The notes: generated by a model from the letters alone, not told the origin. A stretch of 64,000 bases of DNA from Albifimbria verrucaria (GCA_020081605.1 JAHREC010000016.1:620001-684000), one strand, 5' to 3'; numbered from the stretch's first letter, positions 25,101 through 37,134 are shown. Made by a program: numbers and translations.

Positions 25101-27419
25101 AGATGTCTTAAGAGGAGCCACGTTGACCGAAGTCTGTCAGGCCGTGGCCGCATCCGATTGTTCCATCATCAAGCCTCGTAGCTCGGGTGATAGCAAGCCT
25201 ACTATATCCGCAACTCGGGTGGCGGGTTTTGATGATAGATTCATTAAGGAGGTCCTCAGCCCACAGTTAAAAGTACACTGGCAAGATATCCTAGATTGTG
25301 CCGAAGCATCTGCGCAACAGATTCGGAGTCTAGAAACTGGCATGTATAAGCCCAACGGCGACCTGCACGACCTGGTTCTGAATTTCAACGGGCCTATCAG
25401 ACACCAACGACTCGAGGTCGCCTGTGAAGCGCTCACAAGATTACATCCGATCCTTCGTACAGCTTTCGCTGTCCATGATCGTCGAGTATATCAGGTCCTA
25501 CTTGAGTCCTTCAAGGCGGTGTTTGAGCGTATACCGTGCCAACAGTGGCAGCTCAGCAACTTAAGCGAGGAAGCAATCCAACGAACTCGAGACGCTGAAT
25601 TTAGACTAAGTGAGCCGGTAACGAGGTTTACTTTTCTAGATGCAGGCCAGCAGGGCATGTTGATTATTCGGATTAGCTCTGCTCAGGTTGATGAAATGTC
25701 TGTGGCTCTTCTAGTGCAGGATCTGATAACGCTTTATGACGATGCCAGTGGCGTGTTGCGGAAATCGAATTATTTGGACTATATGAGAGCTGCTCAGACA
25801 GCCAACTACAAGGATGGGATGGAGTACTGGAACGAGCAGCTACTGGGTGCCAAGATGACTCAGATAGCATCTTGCACGAAACCTTGTGGTCCGGTTAAGG
25901 ATGTGGCAACAATCCGCGAGAGTGTCAAGATCAACCCTTTGAATGGTGTTACTTTCGACACTGTTCTCAAGGCTGCCTGGTCCAACGTGCTAGCAACACT
26001 ATCAGGATCTAGCGACGTTCTCTTTGGCGAGCTCGTTCATGCCTACAGCATAGCCCTTCCGGATCACGTAGACGTTACCTCGCTCGTGGGACCTTTGGCG
26101 AACACAATTCCGATTCGTGTAGGCTTTCCAACGAACCACAGCACGCCGTTGGAGCTGATGCAGTTCCTTCATACTCAGCGAGGGGCTGGTCGTTCATATG
26201 AAGCCGCTGGTTTCCTGGAGCTTGTGCAGAATTGTACCAACTGGGCATACTGGACCAGATTTAGCACCGTCGTCAACCACAGATCACAAGTACCTGTAGA
26301 CGGCAGCACGACGTTGAACATGGGCAACACGACATTTACTTACAAATTCATTGAACCACTTGCAAAGGATGTCCCCGACTTCTTTGTTTCCTCGGTACTT
26401 GACGGTCCTAGTAAAGTCGACCTCAGCATAACTTACCCTGAAAGTCGAATTTCCGCTCCTTTTGCAGAGAGCGTTATGCAACTCCTTATCAGCGCTGTCG
26501 AGATGTTTACCAGCTACGATACCATCAACCAGCCGCTATTGCCCTCAGCTACGGACATCGAGCAGCTAGAGCCCCAGGTTCCCTTGCTTCGATTGGAGCC
26601 TGATGACGACAGGCCGCCGTTAACACCTCTGCTAACAGCGGAGCAAAAAGCGCTGTCCAAGGTGTCATAAGCGCAGCGTGGACTGAAATTCTGAATCCTA
26701 TTCCACTGGGTGTACCACAGGCCCAGACACACAGAGCCAACTTTTACGATTTGTGGGGTTCTCTTCTCACGGCATACTTCTTTGCTGAGAACTTCAACCG
26801 CGAGTTACCCAAGATTAAGATTTTGGGGCTCGAAAAGACACAAATAACCATGGAAGAGATTGTGGAGCATCCCAACATGACATCGCAATGTGAACTCATC
26901 GCGAAGAAGATGCGCGACGCTGGGTCGCTCCAGACACCTGCGTCTCGGCGCAAGACAGCTACGGGCTCAGGCATATGGGCACCATCAGCAAACATCACTT
27001 CTCCATTGACTTGGAGACGGAGCTTCCGCAAACTACGAAGCCAGGAAAGCCGTGCCAGCATGCGTGACTTTGGCTCCAAGGCTGGCGACTGGATGCGCCA
27101 CCGGGTGAACATGAATCGGGAAGGGGCGTCAACACCTATCCAGGACCCCATCTACGAGGAGACCAGGCGTGACAGCGAGGAGCATCCGCAACTCCAACCA
27201 AAGAAGTCAACCGAATCAACAATATCCCAATTGCCGCCTCAGCTCCCAGCACTGGAAATCATGGAGCCTGTTGAGATAGGGCCCTCTGAACGGAATGAAA
27301 TTGACGAGGTCAGTCCGCTAAGTCCCATGAGCCCGGGGACGGCTGGACAGAAATTGGCAGCAGAGAGGATGAGCCAACTGGCCATCTCGCCGTTGAAACC
27401 ATCGCGGAATTTTATTTGA
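19164..27419 (+). CDS. degenerate NRPS-type multidomain protein (IDR-Asub-E-C-A-T-C-T-tail)
   Basis: About 2,700 aa once breaks are allowed for. Order: disordered acidic/poly-Ala N-terminus (to about 19870); C-terminal A subdomain only (about 19880-20270); no carrier core; E domain from FPLSAMQQLYF (20447), with AHHLVVDLLSW at 20849-20881 and VGWFTSLCPM near 21290; C domain from IYPVNPAQQEIL (21870); A domain about 23300-24870; carrier about 24930-25150; second C domain about 25330-26500; carrier-like NFYDLWGSLL near 26740; basic Ser/Pro-rich tail. Intron 22267-22386. Catalytic residues are mostly lost: C domains read SQAICDP and SSAQVDE for HHxxxDG; E has QVDGR for EGHGR; A has YGAPD for YGPTE and TGH for TGD; carrier GGDQ for GGDS. 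One-base losses are inferred at 20442-20446, 20987, 23439, 23676-23679, 25024-25027 and 26645-26649. A peptide product is unlikely; the role is unknown. Confidence 0.85.
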
Positions 27420-28954
27420 GTACACATAAACGGCCTGGGCATTTTTAAGATGAGCAAGCAATACTACGGGATGGAATGACGGCGAAACTGAAGCGACTTG
27501 AGCGAATGATTATATACCCTATTCGATATTTGTTTTACCATGTACCCCTTATCAGGATTTTACGAAGTCATATATTTATGAGGCGTTTCCGTTCTTTCAA
27601 CCATCAGCGACTTTATATATTCCCCCACTACGTTGTCATCTTAATGCTTTCTGCGTCCTTCCCAAGCGAGCGGGTTCGTTCCATCTCCCATTTTTGCACA
27701 GTCCTTGAAGGGCTATTTCTTGTCTTTCTCTTTCGCCAGTCTCTTGTCCGATATGCATTGCCGCAAAGACACATACACCACCTCCATCGCCTTCTGGCAT
27801 TTTTTCCCATTTCTCATCTCCATACTTTGGGTTTTAGCGTTGTTCATGTGAAGGAAAAGAGATTGTGGATGGATTGGCTTGTTTCTCCATTTTTGGGGTT
27901 GGTTAAGGCCGTATTTGTTCACGCTTGAGGCGTGAACGATAGGACTTTTTCTTGTTTCGAGGAGGGCTTGTGGAAGACATGTGGAATATAGGGAGGAGGT
28001 CCAAAAATGAGATTCAATACAGAGATCATGTATTACCTTGTTACAGCTTGTCCTCTAGTGACCTCTTGAACAACTTGGATGCTTCAAACGCCTCAGTACA
28101 TACCCCTATATGACGTTGTTAGGCCATTATTTAATATGAAAGAGCTCCTCTCCAAACCTGTCTGTGCTTGCTGTAGTGGTGATTGTAGCATTTGAAGTGC
28201 CGTGGCTGAGAGGCGAGGTTGATATGTTTAGGAGTCATGTTTATACGAGATGGAAAGACAATCGGCACAGCACGTTATTCTTGGCTTATACGATATATGT
28301 ATATCTATATAATAAACCTGAACTGTATCAAAGAGGAGGGAGAAGGGGTATAAAACCTTCCCGCCAAAACACTGCAAAGGGAGCAAAAACTCGCATTCGA
28401 GCTTACTTCACCCAAACCCCCAAGGTCGATTCACCCATCCAACAAGCACTGGCTCACTGAGTCGACTTTCCTTAAAGGAAAAGCTAGCAGAGAGAACACA
28501 CAAAAAGACATTTCCATCCCAACACCCCTTTCCCAGTACACTCGAAAATGGACAACACCATGAAAGCTCCCTCCCTTCCCTATCCAACCGTTTGGAGTCA
28601 GGGCCATAATAAATAAAATGTTGCAACGCGTAAAACTCCGTTATACCCCGTGGACCTCTCCTTGCGCAGCAGCCTGGGGTCAGACATGCTTGTTCGTGCG
28701 AGAGCGGACGTGACTCGAGATTGCTCTAGGTCTCTCCTACGGGTTCGAATGGGATCGTGACCTCGAAAAATATCCATGTCGTCCATTCCCCCATCCTGGT
28801 ATGCCTTAAAATTGTAGTAGATTTTTGTCCCTGGAAAAACACAATTCCCCTCTTTTGATCATGTATAAGAATCCCGCTTGCTCATTACGTTTTACGTTTC
28901 AGAAATCCCAGTCTCGGCTGTGTAGCTCATCCGGGAGCATAGATGGTGAGGAGC
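27420..28954. other. convergent intergenic region between the NRPS-like and OPT genes
   Basis: 3' flanks of two genes that point toward each other. AT-rich in parts. A 150-codon hydrophobic frame at 27476-27928 begins just after the NRPS stop and has no family features, so it is taken as 3' UTR composition. AATAAA-like motifs occur near 28310 and 28609-28617. No gene is supported. Confidence 0.5.
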
Positions 28955-31889
28955 CTATGAGAAGTCTCCTATCCTGGGTCCAAAGTACTCGCCCGGTCCC
29001 AGCGTCTTCAGCGTGCACGCGTCGTCCTCGCAGCCACGGTCGGATACGGTGTTGCCCCACCAGACGAACTCGGTCTCGGTGAATTGCAGCGAGAAGAAGA
29101 TGATGATACCGGCGACGGCGATGCCGCAGGACCACGCTGCTGATAGGACAAAGTTGTACTGTGATAATGGTCAGTAAGTGCATAGGCAAGTGTCAAGGAT
29201 GGGAATATACGTACCTTAGACCACAGTCCGAGATAACGGGATTTCAGGTAAACCCAGGAAAAATAGGCAATTGGGACGGAGGGCCAAACATACGACATGT
29301 TGTAGGGCGCCCAGACGATTCCACCGTACATGATGGCAACAGGGTGAATCTGTCGTGTCCATGTCCACTTGGGAACTTCTTGTTCAAAACAAAGAAGAAG
29401 CAGACGATGGCAACTCCAAGAGGAAGCCAATCAGGATCTCGCTGTACTGACCATCCGGTCCCCAGATACGGCCGGGTCCAACAGTGCCCCACAGCACGGA
29501 GGCCGTGAAGAAGGTGTTGACGCCAGGGCACTTGAGCTTGTACTGCGCATCCTGAGTGCACACGTCGTCAATCTGCGTGATCTGGAAGTTGAGCACGCCG
29601 ACGCACACGATGGTGCTGACGAGGACGGCAACCATCTGAGCGAAGAAGGTATGGCGTGGCGGGATCTTAGAGTAGTGTGCGAGTTTCAGATCGTTGGAGA
29701 ACCAGACGGCATGGGCGCAGGTGACGTAGCCAAACGACTTGAAGTAGTTCATGGCGAGAGCATTGCCTTCAACGAAGGAGCCTCCAACAAACTCGGCCAA
29801 CACGTTGAGCGTCACTTCAATACCCGTCATGGATTTGATGATACCAACGGGGATGACGAACACAGCGCAGAGCAAGAGACCATAAAACACGACACCAGGC
29901 GACGTATGCGTGTCCCAAGCAGTGATGGCGGCAATTCCGAAACCAATGGCGACAACAAGAACAATCAAGTACCACCACTCAGGAGCCTCGGAGTACGACT
30001 TCATCAGGCGGCTGTGAACGTCCATGGTGTGTTCCTCGACGTGGCGCGACTTGCGGCGGAAGCTGTTGATAAGGCCCTTGAAGCCCATGGCGATTTCGTG
30101 TCGGTGATACAGCACAGCGTAGGTCAGGGTCGAAGTGTAGATGGCGAAGAAGAACATGTAGATGACGACATTTCCAGCGCCCAGGAACGGCGGCGAGTAC
30201 TCGACATATTCCTCCTTGTTGAAGTGACCCTTGTCATCGACGGCCTTACTAATGTTGTAGAGCTGTCCGAAATGATCGTATACACGGTTGGTGTTGATGG
30301 GTAGGTAACCCGTGTTGTACACGTTGCCATACCAGAAAGCCAAGACAACCCAGAAAGAAATGAAGACGCCAATGAAGCGGTTGAAGGTGGTGAAGAAGGG
30401 AACCATGAGAGGGTCGGCCGAGTCCCAGAGCAGGACGTTCCAGTCCCAGGTAGGGAAGGGGTTGACGCCGAGACCATTGGTGAAACCGGTAATCGTGTTG
30501 ACATCGCGGTGGTTGGGAGCAATCCAGCTCATCCAGGTAAACTTGGAGAGAGCGGTGAAAATGTAGTTGGGGAACCAGAACCAGACGAACATGGCACCGC
30601 CCATGAGGTAGAAGAAGTGGATGCGGGAAATGCGCCAAATACTGGCAAAGGGACCCTCGACGGCCGGGTTGACACCAGTGTGGAACGCGGCGTTAAGCGC
30701 GATGGTAACCAAGGTTGCAGGCCAGACACAGTAAGAGGGGTAGACGAGGAAACGACGGCAAATACCCGCAATACCGAAGCCGATGAGGTTGGTGGCCAGG
30801 GCGATGAGAATCTGGTAAATGACGTGAGACGCATAGGACTGGTTAAAGTACTGCGGCAAAACCTGGACCCAGATGATGTAGTTCGTGTAAGGGTATTGTA
30901 GGCGACGTTTGCCATGATGGTGATGAGCATGTGCTCCTTCTTGGTGAAAGGCCCCGGGTTAAGAGTATGGCGGGTGCCAAAGAGGGTGACGCCGTAGTCG
31001 GGGAGCCAGTTCTCGCAGGCCTTTCCAACAGGGTATGCGAGCAGCTGCGCGACGTTTGCGAGAACACGAATGGAAGGCTGGCGAATGTCGAAGAGCTGGT
31101 TAATGAAGCCGAGGACGATGGAGAAGAAGATGCCAATGGTCCAGCTGCGAATGGTGGAGCACGGGACGGAAGCATCGTCCTTGTTGCTGACGACGGCGCG
31201 AACTTCGGCGTAAGGGCTGTTGTTGGCGACGAGGGCGGCCTCGAGCTTCATCTCTTGGATGAGGTGGTGGTGCTTCTCCGGGTGGGTGAAGACGGAGTCG
31301 TTGTCAAGGAAGGCCTTGATCTTGTTGATGATGGTGGTGGGGAAGTTGGGATCGGACTCGTGGACGCGGTAGATGCGGACCATCATATCGCGAACCTCAT
31401 CAAGGGTGTACTTGGAGGCGAGCTCCTTGGCCTCGAGCAGGTCATCTTCGGTGACGTTGAGTTCGTGCTCGGTGGACTGTGTGTTTGAGAAGTAGCCGTC
31501 CTCATCGTAAGAGAAAGGCTCGTCAGCAGGCTCATCTGAGTGCTTTTCCGAATGTCGTACGTCAGACTCGTCGAGAGGGATTGCTACACAATTCAAAGCG
31601 TCGTGGTTAGCCAATAGGTCCTTGTCTAGTAGTTTCAAGGTTTCCCTGTCCGTTTGCTTGGTTGGGCATTTGCTGGGATATTGTCGCGCATCATGCATGG
31701 CGCATTGATGATACAGGACCAGGAGGATTTGGGTGGTCGGGCAGTGGCGGGAAGGTTGTGACTTACCAGGATAGATGCTGAAGCCGACTTTGACTCGGAC
31801 TTGGACTGAGGATTCGGAGATGGCGAAGGCGCATCGTTGTCGGTCATGGTGACCGCAGCGGCAGCGGCTCTCTTTTCGTCGTCGGCCAT
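28955..31889 (-). CDS. OPT-family oligopeptide transporter
   Basis: A proton-coupled plasma-membrane importer of small peptides, of the Isp4/OPT type. Seen: a charged, disordered N-terminus, then a chain of hydrophobic segments (about 12-16). It has both OPT hallmark motifs: NPG (HTLNPGPFTKKEHMLITIM, near 30940-30965) and KIPPR (HYSKIPPRHTFF, near 29660). Exon 1 is 31767-31889; intron 31584-31766 (GTAAGT donor, TGTAG acceptor); main exon 29215-31583; intron 29159-29214; last exon to the TAG at 28955. One-base losses are inferred at 30889-30890, 29416-29417 and 29371-29373. The phase across the first intron is off by one, which fits a further lost base in exon 1. Size after correction, about 850-900 aa, is normal. 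It lies 3' to 3' with the NRPS-like gene. A functional link to peptides is possible but unproven. Confidence 0.9.
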
Positions 31890-33250
31890 GTTGTCGTCGG
31901 CGATGTGTGTCCCCGGCGGCTTGGACCGTCAGGCGCGCGCAGGCGCTGCGAAGCAATATTCCCTTCTCTTCTCTCTCCCAATTGTCTACGGCTGGGTGGT
32001 TTCGGTCACGGAGCGCGATCGTCGTTGCGTTCGAGGTGTCGAGGTATTAGCGAATGCGGGTCTTGTGGGAGCCAGCGACGGTAGGGACCAAGACGAGGAG
32101 GTGGCGAGGACGGTGAGAAAACGACAGTGAGCAAACAACCCTCCAGGCTTGCTATGAGGAATGGATTCGACACATTCGAGAGTAGGACGAGGTGGAGGTG
32201 GGAGGTGGTGGTAGTGGTGGTGGTTGTGGTGGTGGTTGGAGGAGGAGAGACGAGCCCAAATAGTAGACAAGCAGGCAGACCGGACGGGAAGCGAGCGTCG
32301 GGGGCGGTAGAGCGGGATTAGTGGAAACGTTCGGCTGGTTCAACCAGGATTGAGATTGATGTCGGGGCGACGCAGCGTGGCCTGGCGCGAGGACGAAGAG
32401 AAACTGGATACACGGATCTGAACGGCAGGACGAGAGGAGGGTCTCGTTGTTTTTCTGAGGCCCGGCTTCTGAACCAGGGCCAGAAGCAAGTGAGACGACA
32501 ACCGGTTTGACGGGCTGGACGGGTTGAACCTGGGCTGATGAGGTGGTGGTGGTGGATAGAGAGGAGGATTGGACTGGATTGAAGAGCAGAGCGATTAGAG
32601 CAGAGGGCGAACAAGATGGGTGGCCAGGCTAGTCTGGATTGGCACGTAAAAATGCCGTGTTACTGGCTGCACCAGGCGGGGGCCGGAGGGAGGCAGTGCT
32701 GGCTTTAGTGTTTGTTCTGGGCGCTGTCACAGGCTCCACGGCCGCTGTAGGTCCAACTCGTTTAGCACCGTCGCCTTTTTTTCCTCTTTTTTTCCCTCTT
32801 GCGGGAAAAGGCAAAACAGGTACATTTGTAGGGATAGTCGGTACGCACATCCCCATCCCCATACCGTCCAATCCGTAGGTAGCTGGATGGGTACATCCGA
32901 GGAGACACCGTACCAGCAGCACGCACGCAGAGACGCACAACAGGCGACCCCTGGTTGCACCCATGTGGGGTTGGGCGGCTGGACGGCACAGGGCGGCCAG
33001 GGCTCCAGAGCTGTGGCATCAGGGTTGCTGCAACCTCAGCTGGTCGTCATTGTCTTGCCGTGGAAAAGGGCTTTCCGGCTGCTGCTGGGCTGCCATGCCA
33101 CTGACGATGCTTTGTCGCCGTCGCCAGAAGAGGCAGGCTGTACATTGCCATCTTACCTACTAGGTACCTCGTCTAGAGTACATCAGTGCAGCAGGTCATA
33201 AGAGATCTACCTAGAGGTACCTAATACCCGTAGAAGGCCAGGAAATTGTT
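31890..33250 (-). promoter_or_regulatory. upstream region of the OPT gene with GGT-rich repeat
   Basis: Read on the minus strand this is CT/CCA-rich, as expected for a fungal promoter and leader. A GGT/GTT-rich microsatellite occupies 32191-32245. TACCTA/TAGGTA palindromes appear at 33155-33172 and 33205-33260, where this region meets the next leader. No coding region is supported. Confidence 0.45.
32191..32245 (+). repeat. GGT/GTT-rich microsatellite
   Basis: An imperfect run of GGTGGTGG- and TGGTTG-type triplets. Confidence 0.8.
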
Positions 33251-33259
33251 AGGTAGGTA

Positions 33260-35400
33260 CCGTCTTGAGCAGCAAAGGAACATCCTCCACTGGTTTCTCT
33301 CTTTTTCTCTTTCTTTTTCTTCACCTTCATCACCACCACCATCGCCGCCTACGCCAGCATCCGGCAAACGCGACCCGTCCGTCGGGAACTCACGGCCACC
33401 ACCCAGTCGGTATCGAACTGGGCTGACAAGATCTGATTCACCTGCCTGCACCCATGGGAGGGGGCTGGACTGGTTGGACGCCAAGACACAGAATCTGCCA
33501 GCGCCACCTATCACCTGGAATTCAGGTCCGCACCGAACGGCCTGATCGGCACGCCGGCAAACAGACGCTCTCTATTGCACTTGCTTCAACACCTCACTCA
33601 AACGCACCGAGATTCACCACTTCGTTCCCGTGCCTATTTCTGGAGCCGTTTGTTTCCTCGGCATCGAGTCCGAGGCATGACGGCACTCAGTCCTTTGTCG
33701 CATCGCCTGCTTCATCTTCATCTCATCAGCCAGATTTAGCTCGTCGTGAGCCCACGAACCGCCATATACAGTATTTCTTCCTACGCGGGCCGTGCGCCTT
33801 AGCCTTTGGCTCTCGGAACGGACGGCACACCCCAAGAATCCAAGCCAGTCTCCACCGCTGCTTGTCCCTGGTCCATCTGTCCCCTAGACCCAGATCCGTC
33901 TCTACCCACGAATCACCAGCGTCCTCGACTCGCTGCCCTCGACCAATCACACCAATCCTGTGCCCAAAGGCGCTCTCCATGCACGCCTCAATACCGCCAA
34001 AGAAAAATAATTGAAGCCATCTCAAGCCCACGCTCCCAAAGGGTCCATCGAGGCTATCGCCGTGCGCGTCACGGCACTCGCACCTCTAACCCCAGATCCT
34101 CTTCTCGCTGCTCCGCATGACAATCTCGGATGTCATTGTACGGCGATCATCCGGCTATGATCGAGTCAATCGTCCTTCCCATTCCTGTATTGTTGTCTCA
34201 TCAAACATCGTTAATGCAGGTGAGCCTTCTGACCTGGGCCGCCCAGAAGCCGCCAAGCCAGCAGATGCTGCAATGCCGACCTTAATGCCATGGCGCACGG
34301 CACTCTTACCCGGAGGAGGGAGGGACAAGCCTAGCGACGTCTGTACTCCTCTCTCCTCTCTCTCAGCGTTAGACCTCCTGTTGTGCTCTCGTCTCTCTCT
34401 GAGTGACAACAAAAAGTGCTACACTGAACCAAAGCCCGGTCCGCGTTTTATCCTCTGCCGGTTTTGATTCACTCTAGCCAGGTAACATCTATTTCCATAT
34501 CTCGCCTCGGATGTCCTCCGTCCCCCCATTATTGCCGAAACGACGGACCACAACCATCTCCCTTTTTTTCGCCGAGTGTCTGAAACCGTCCTCGACAATT
34601 GGCTTTGTATATTTGTCAACCGACTGGTTACTTCTCCATAAGGCGGTCAATTGCCGGTCTTCCCGTGTCTCTATTTCAACCTTGTTTGTGCGAAGAAATA
34701 ATACGTGATTTGGGACGTTTTCGAATTGACGGCTGCCGTGGGGCTCGCAGCAGGATGCATTCCGCTGACACGTGTGGAACAGCAACGCAGACGGCGATTC
34801 TTTGATTGCTCCTGTCAGCGCATGCTCCTGTCGCCCACACAATCCGAAAGGCTCCATCGGTTCCTATAGGCTCGCTTTACATTCCCAAAGGATGAGCTGA
34901 CGATATACCCGTATCGAAGATAGCCTGCCCGCTTCTTGCCGTAGCATCCATCACAGCTAGATTCTGTCTATCTTGGGCATGTCGTCAACGCAAATCGCTC
35001 GCATGCGTAGACTATCAGGACCCTTGGCTGCCGTTGATCCGGCAGGGCCACAATAGTCATCAGGCAGGGGTGGATCGACGAGTGAGAGGTGCACAAGGCG
35101 CTACAAGGGGCTGCTTTGCTTGGCTCACATGGCATTCTGCTCATCGTCCTGACGGCATGCAGCATCCGATGTTGCTCATTCTCTCTGAGCCCTTGCTCCT
35201 TGGCACCTCGTAACCCGTGGTTAACGTTGCGTCCTGTGAATACGCGTTGCATCTTGCACCCGTTTCTGTCTGCATTCGACCGGATATGTTGAATTGACTC
35301 TTTCCAGCCGTGCCAAGAGTCCGGCACGTTGGAAGCCGCCTCTATCGTCGTCGTCAGCGCCAAGCGCGCCGATCGCTTTTCCCCTGGGGCAATTGCTCGG
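33260..35400 (+). other. CT-rich leader-like region; gene start not resolved
   Basis: Plus-strand pyrimidine-rich sequence from about 33290 to 34110 resembles the leaders of the other genes. It precedes an ATG at 34117 that opens 116 codons (MTISDVIVRRSSGYDRVNRP) with a possible donor (AG|GTGAGC) at 34221. This may be the first exon of the unrecognised gene downstream, but I cannot trace the exons between. A 131-codon minus-strand frame at 34968-35363 has no recognisable features. Confidence 0.3.
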
Positions 35401-35404
35401 CTCC

Positions 35405-36245
35405 TACCGTGGTCGCATGTGCGGATCGGGCAGGCTTCCAGACGGCTTCTACGATATTTTCAAGCATGGCGAAGAGGAGGGCCTGGAATGCAGATTGCAG
35501 AACTATATCTGTCGCTGGCATGTGAATCTGCTTTGTAGGACGTAGTGGATGCATCCGACCCATACTATGACTTTGAGGTGCCTGTAGATGTATGTTACCC
35601 CATTCCTAGTTGAGGTCCTTGATTGGGCTGGCCTTGGCAGAGCACTACATTTCCAAGAATTGCAGATGGCTTCATCGAAGAGTGGATAACCTCACTTGAC
35701 CTGCTCGCACATCACCGTTTCACCATAGCACATGGAGACGTGTTGCCTGAATCATCGATGCTTGCCATTATGGCCATGGAATAACGATCAAGCTATATTT
35801 GTTGCGGTCCGATTGTCACCGAATCTTCTTAGGAATGATCTCAACTCTTGATGGCATAGAGGTTCAAGGAAGTGCTTTAACATGAGCCCATGTCTACTGC
35901 TGGTGCAGCCATCGAATACAAGGTCACAGGGTATGAAGTGCAGTATACTGAAAAATTGGCTTGTTTACCAACTACGTTCCTTACCTTGTTGAAGCTGGGA
36001 CGTTTAGGAAAGCAAGCATACGAGTTCCTACAATGACGTAGGTATGTTTGATGTTTCTTGGTTTTCATTACAGTTGAGTTGTGAGATAGAGAACTCATGA
36101 GACATCATCAGCAACTAGAGTGCAATGGCACCATGACAACGAGCGCCTCATTGGCGGTGTTTCGACGTACGAAAGCATGATGCCGTTGCAACTTTGGATG
36201 TGTCAGAAATTGGGCAAAGCTACAGTGCGCCCATTGTCTCTCTGA
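35405..36245 (+). CDS. unrecognised multi-exon gene (partial model)
   Basis: Coding-like blocks connected by plausible introns. One block (GSGRLPDGFYDIFKHGEEEG) starts near 35419. An acceptor TTTGTAG opens an exon at 35539 (VVDASDPYYDFEVPVD). The intron 35590-35640 (GTATGT...GGCAG) leads in phase to a long exon containing ADGFIEEWITSLDLLAHHRF, RIFLGMISTLDGIEVQGSAL and TNYVPYLVEAGTFRKASIR. A possible intron 36038-36118 joins in frame to VQWHHDNERLIGGVSTYESM, ending at a TGA at 36243-36245. At least two one-base losses are needed inside the long exon (near 35767 and 35961), and one further frame step near 35880 is unexplained. I do not recognise the family. It may be a live gene with assembly errors or a decaying one. 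Confidence 0.4.
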
Positions 36246-36399
36246 ATAGCCGTTGTGTCATGTTTTTGACGGTCTAAGTGGGCACTCTTGTCGGTGGATG
36301 CCCTGATCTTCGTTGCTGGGCTAGCATGAGAAAGTGTCTCTATTTCATCTGTCACGAAAGCAATATCTCCACAGCAATGGAGGTATGGTGTTGTCAATG

Positions 36400-37134
36400 A
36401 CACGTCAAGTCTTTCCTAAAGGGCCTGAATTTGCTGCTCCACAGTCGGCTGGTCTTTGAGCAGCTTCAGTTGCACGACTTCGACTTTGGCATGATCTTTG
36501 ATCCAGCCAATGTGAGTTCACGACAGGTACTGGGCCCTGCATGACCTACACCAAAGGGCCAAGAGATCCCAGGAACGTAAGCTTCTGTATGACGATGTCT
36601 TGATCTGTCGATCCGATCCTAGAAGACTTGGCTCATGGGGTCCAAAACAAAGCTTGGTGGGAACTGGGAGGGGTGATCGATCGGCAGTTGCATCGGCCTC
36701 GATTGCTTGACATAGACTTCCTTGATATGTCCAGTATTCAAGATAACGAAATCCTTCGACGAGTCGGATCATACTCAACAGGAGTGCTTCCGCTGTTGTG
36801 CCATAGCATCTCATACTGAATGATCAGTGTCGTATGGTCGGGGCTGCCGAGAAGTAGCATCTGATAATCCACTTTTCGGAGTCCACCATGGTGGTTCTTG
36901 ATATCGAGAGCCAGCTTTACGCTAATGAGGTCCATGTGGCAGGTCAAGGGATATCGGCTCAGTCAGGAGGTGAATCACCGTTGTGGCATGTTTTGGATGA
37001 CGCATTACCAAGCCAGATTCGCATATGATGGTTCTTTGGTTAAAATTTTGCCTTATTACAAGGCGAAATGCGCAAAATGGCCGTCCTTGACGTATGACAC
37101 CGTTGAGTGGAAACAGTTGGAGGGCCGCGACTGA
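36400..37134 (+). pseudogene. further coding-like fragments downstream of the unrecognised gene
   Basis: Separate frames read like protein: LLLHSRLVFEQLQLHDFDFG before a GTGAGT donor at about 36511; YWALHDLHQRAKRSQERKLL near 36528; a frame from the ATG at 36628 (MAHGVQNKAWWELGGVIDRQ); and a 46-codon frame from the ATG at 36889 (MVVLDIESQLYANEVHVAGQ). They could be later exons of the gene at 35.4 kb, a second related gene, or remains. No domain is recognised and no full model could be built. Confidence 0.3.

Noticed and set aside
27476..27928. 150-codon hydrophobic frame just after the NRPS stop
   Set aside because: AT-rich 3' flank gives hydrophobic codons by composition; no family pattern.
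28640..28760. Possible tRNA because of GGGTTCGAAT near 28740
   Set aside because: No matching acceptor stem or anticodon arm could be folded by eye around it.
29369..30304. 311-codon plus-strand open frame
   Set aside because: Lies antisense to the OPT transporter exon, whose frame has hallmark motifs; it is composition of the opposite strand.
30931..31488. 185-codon acidic/Gly-rich plus-strand frame
   Set aside because: Also antisense to the OPT N-terminal exon; no domain.
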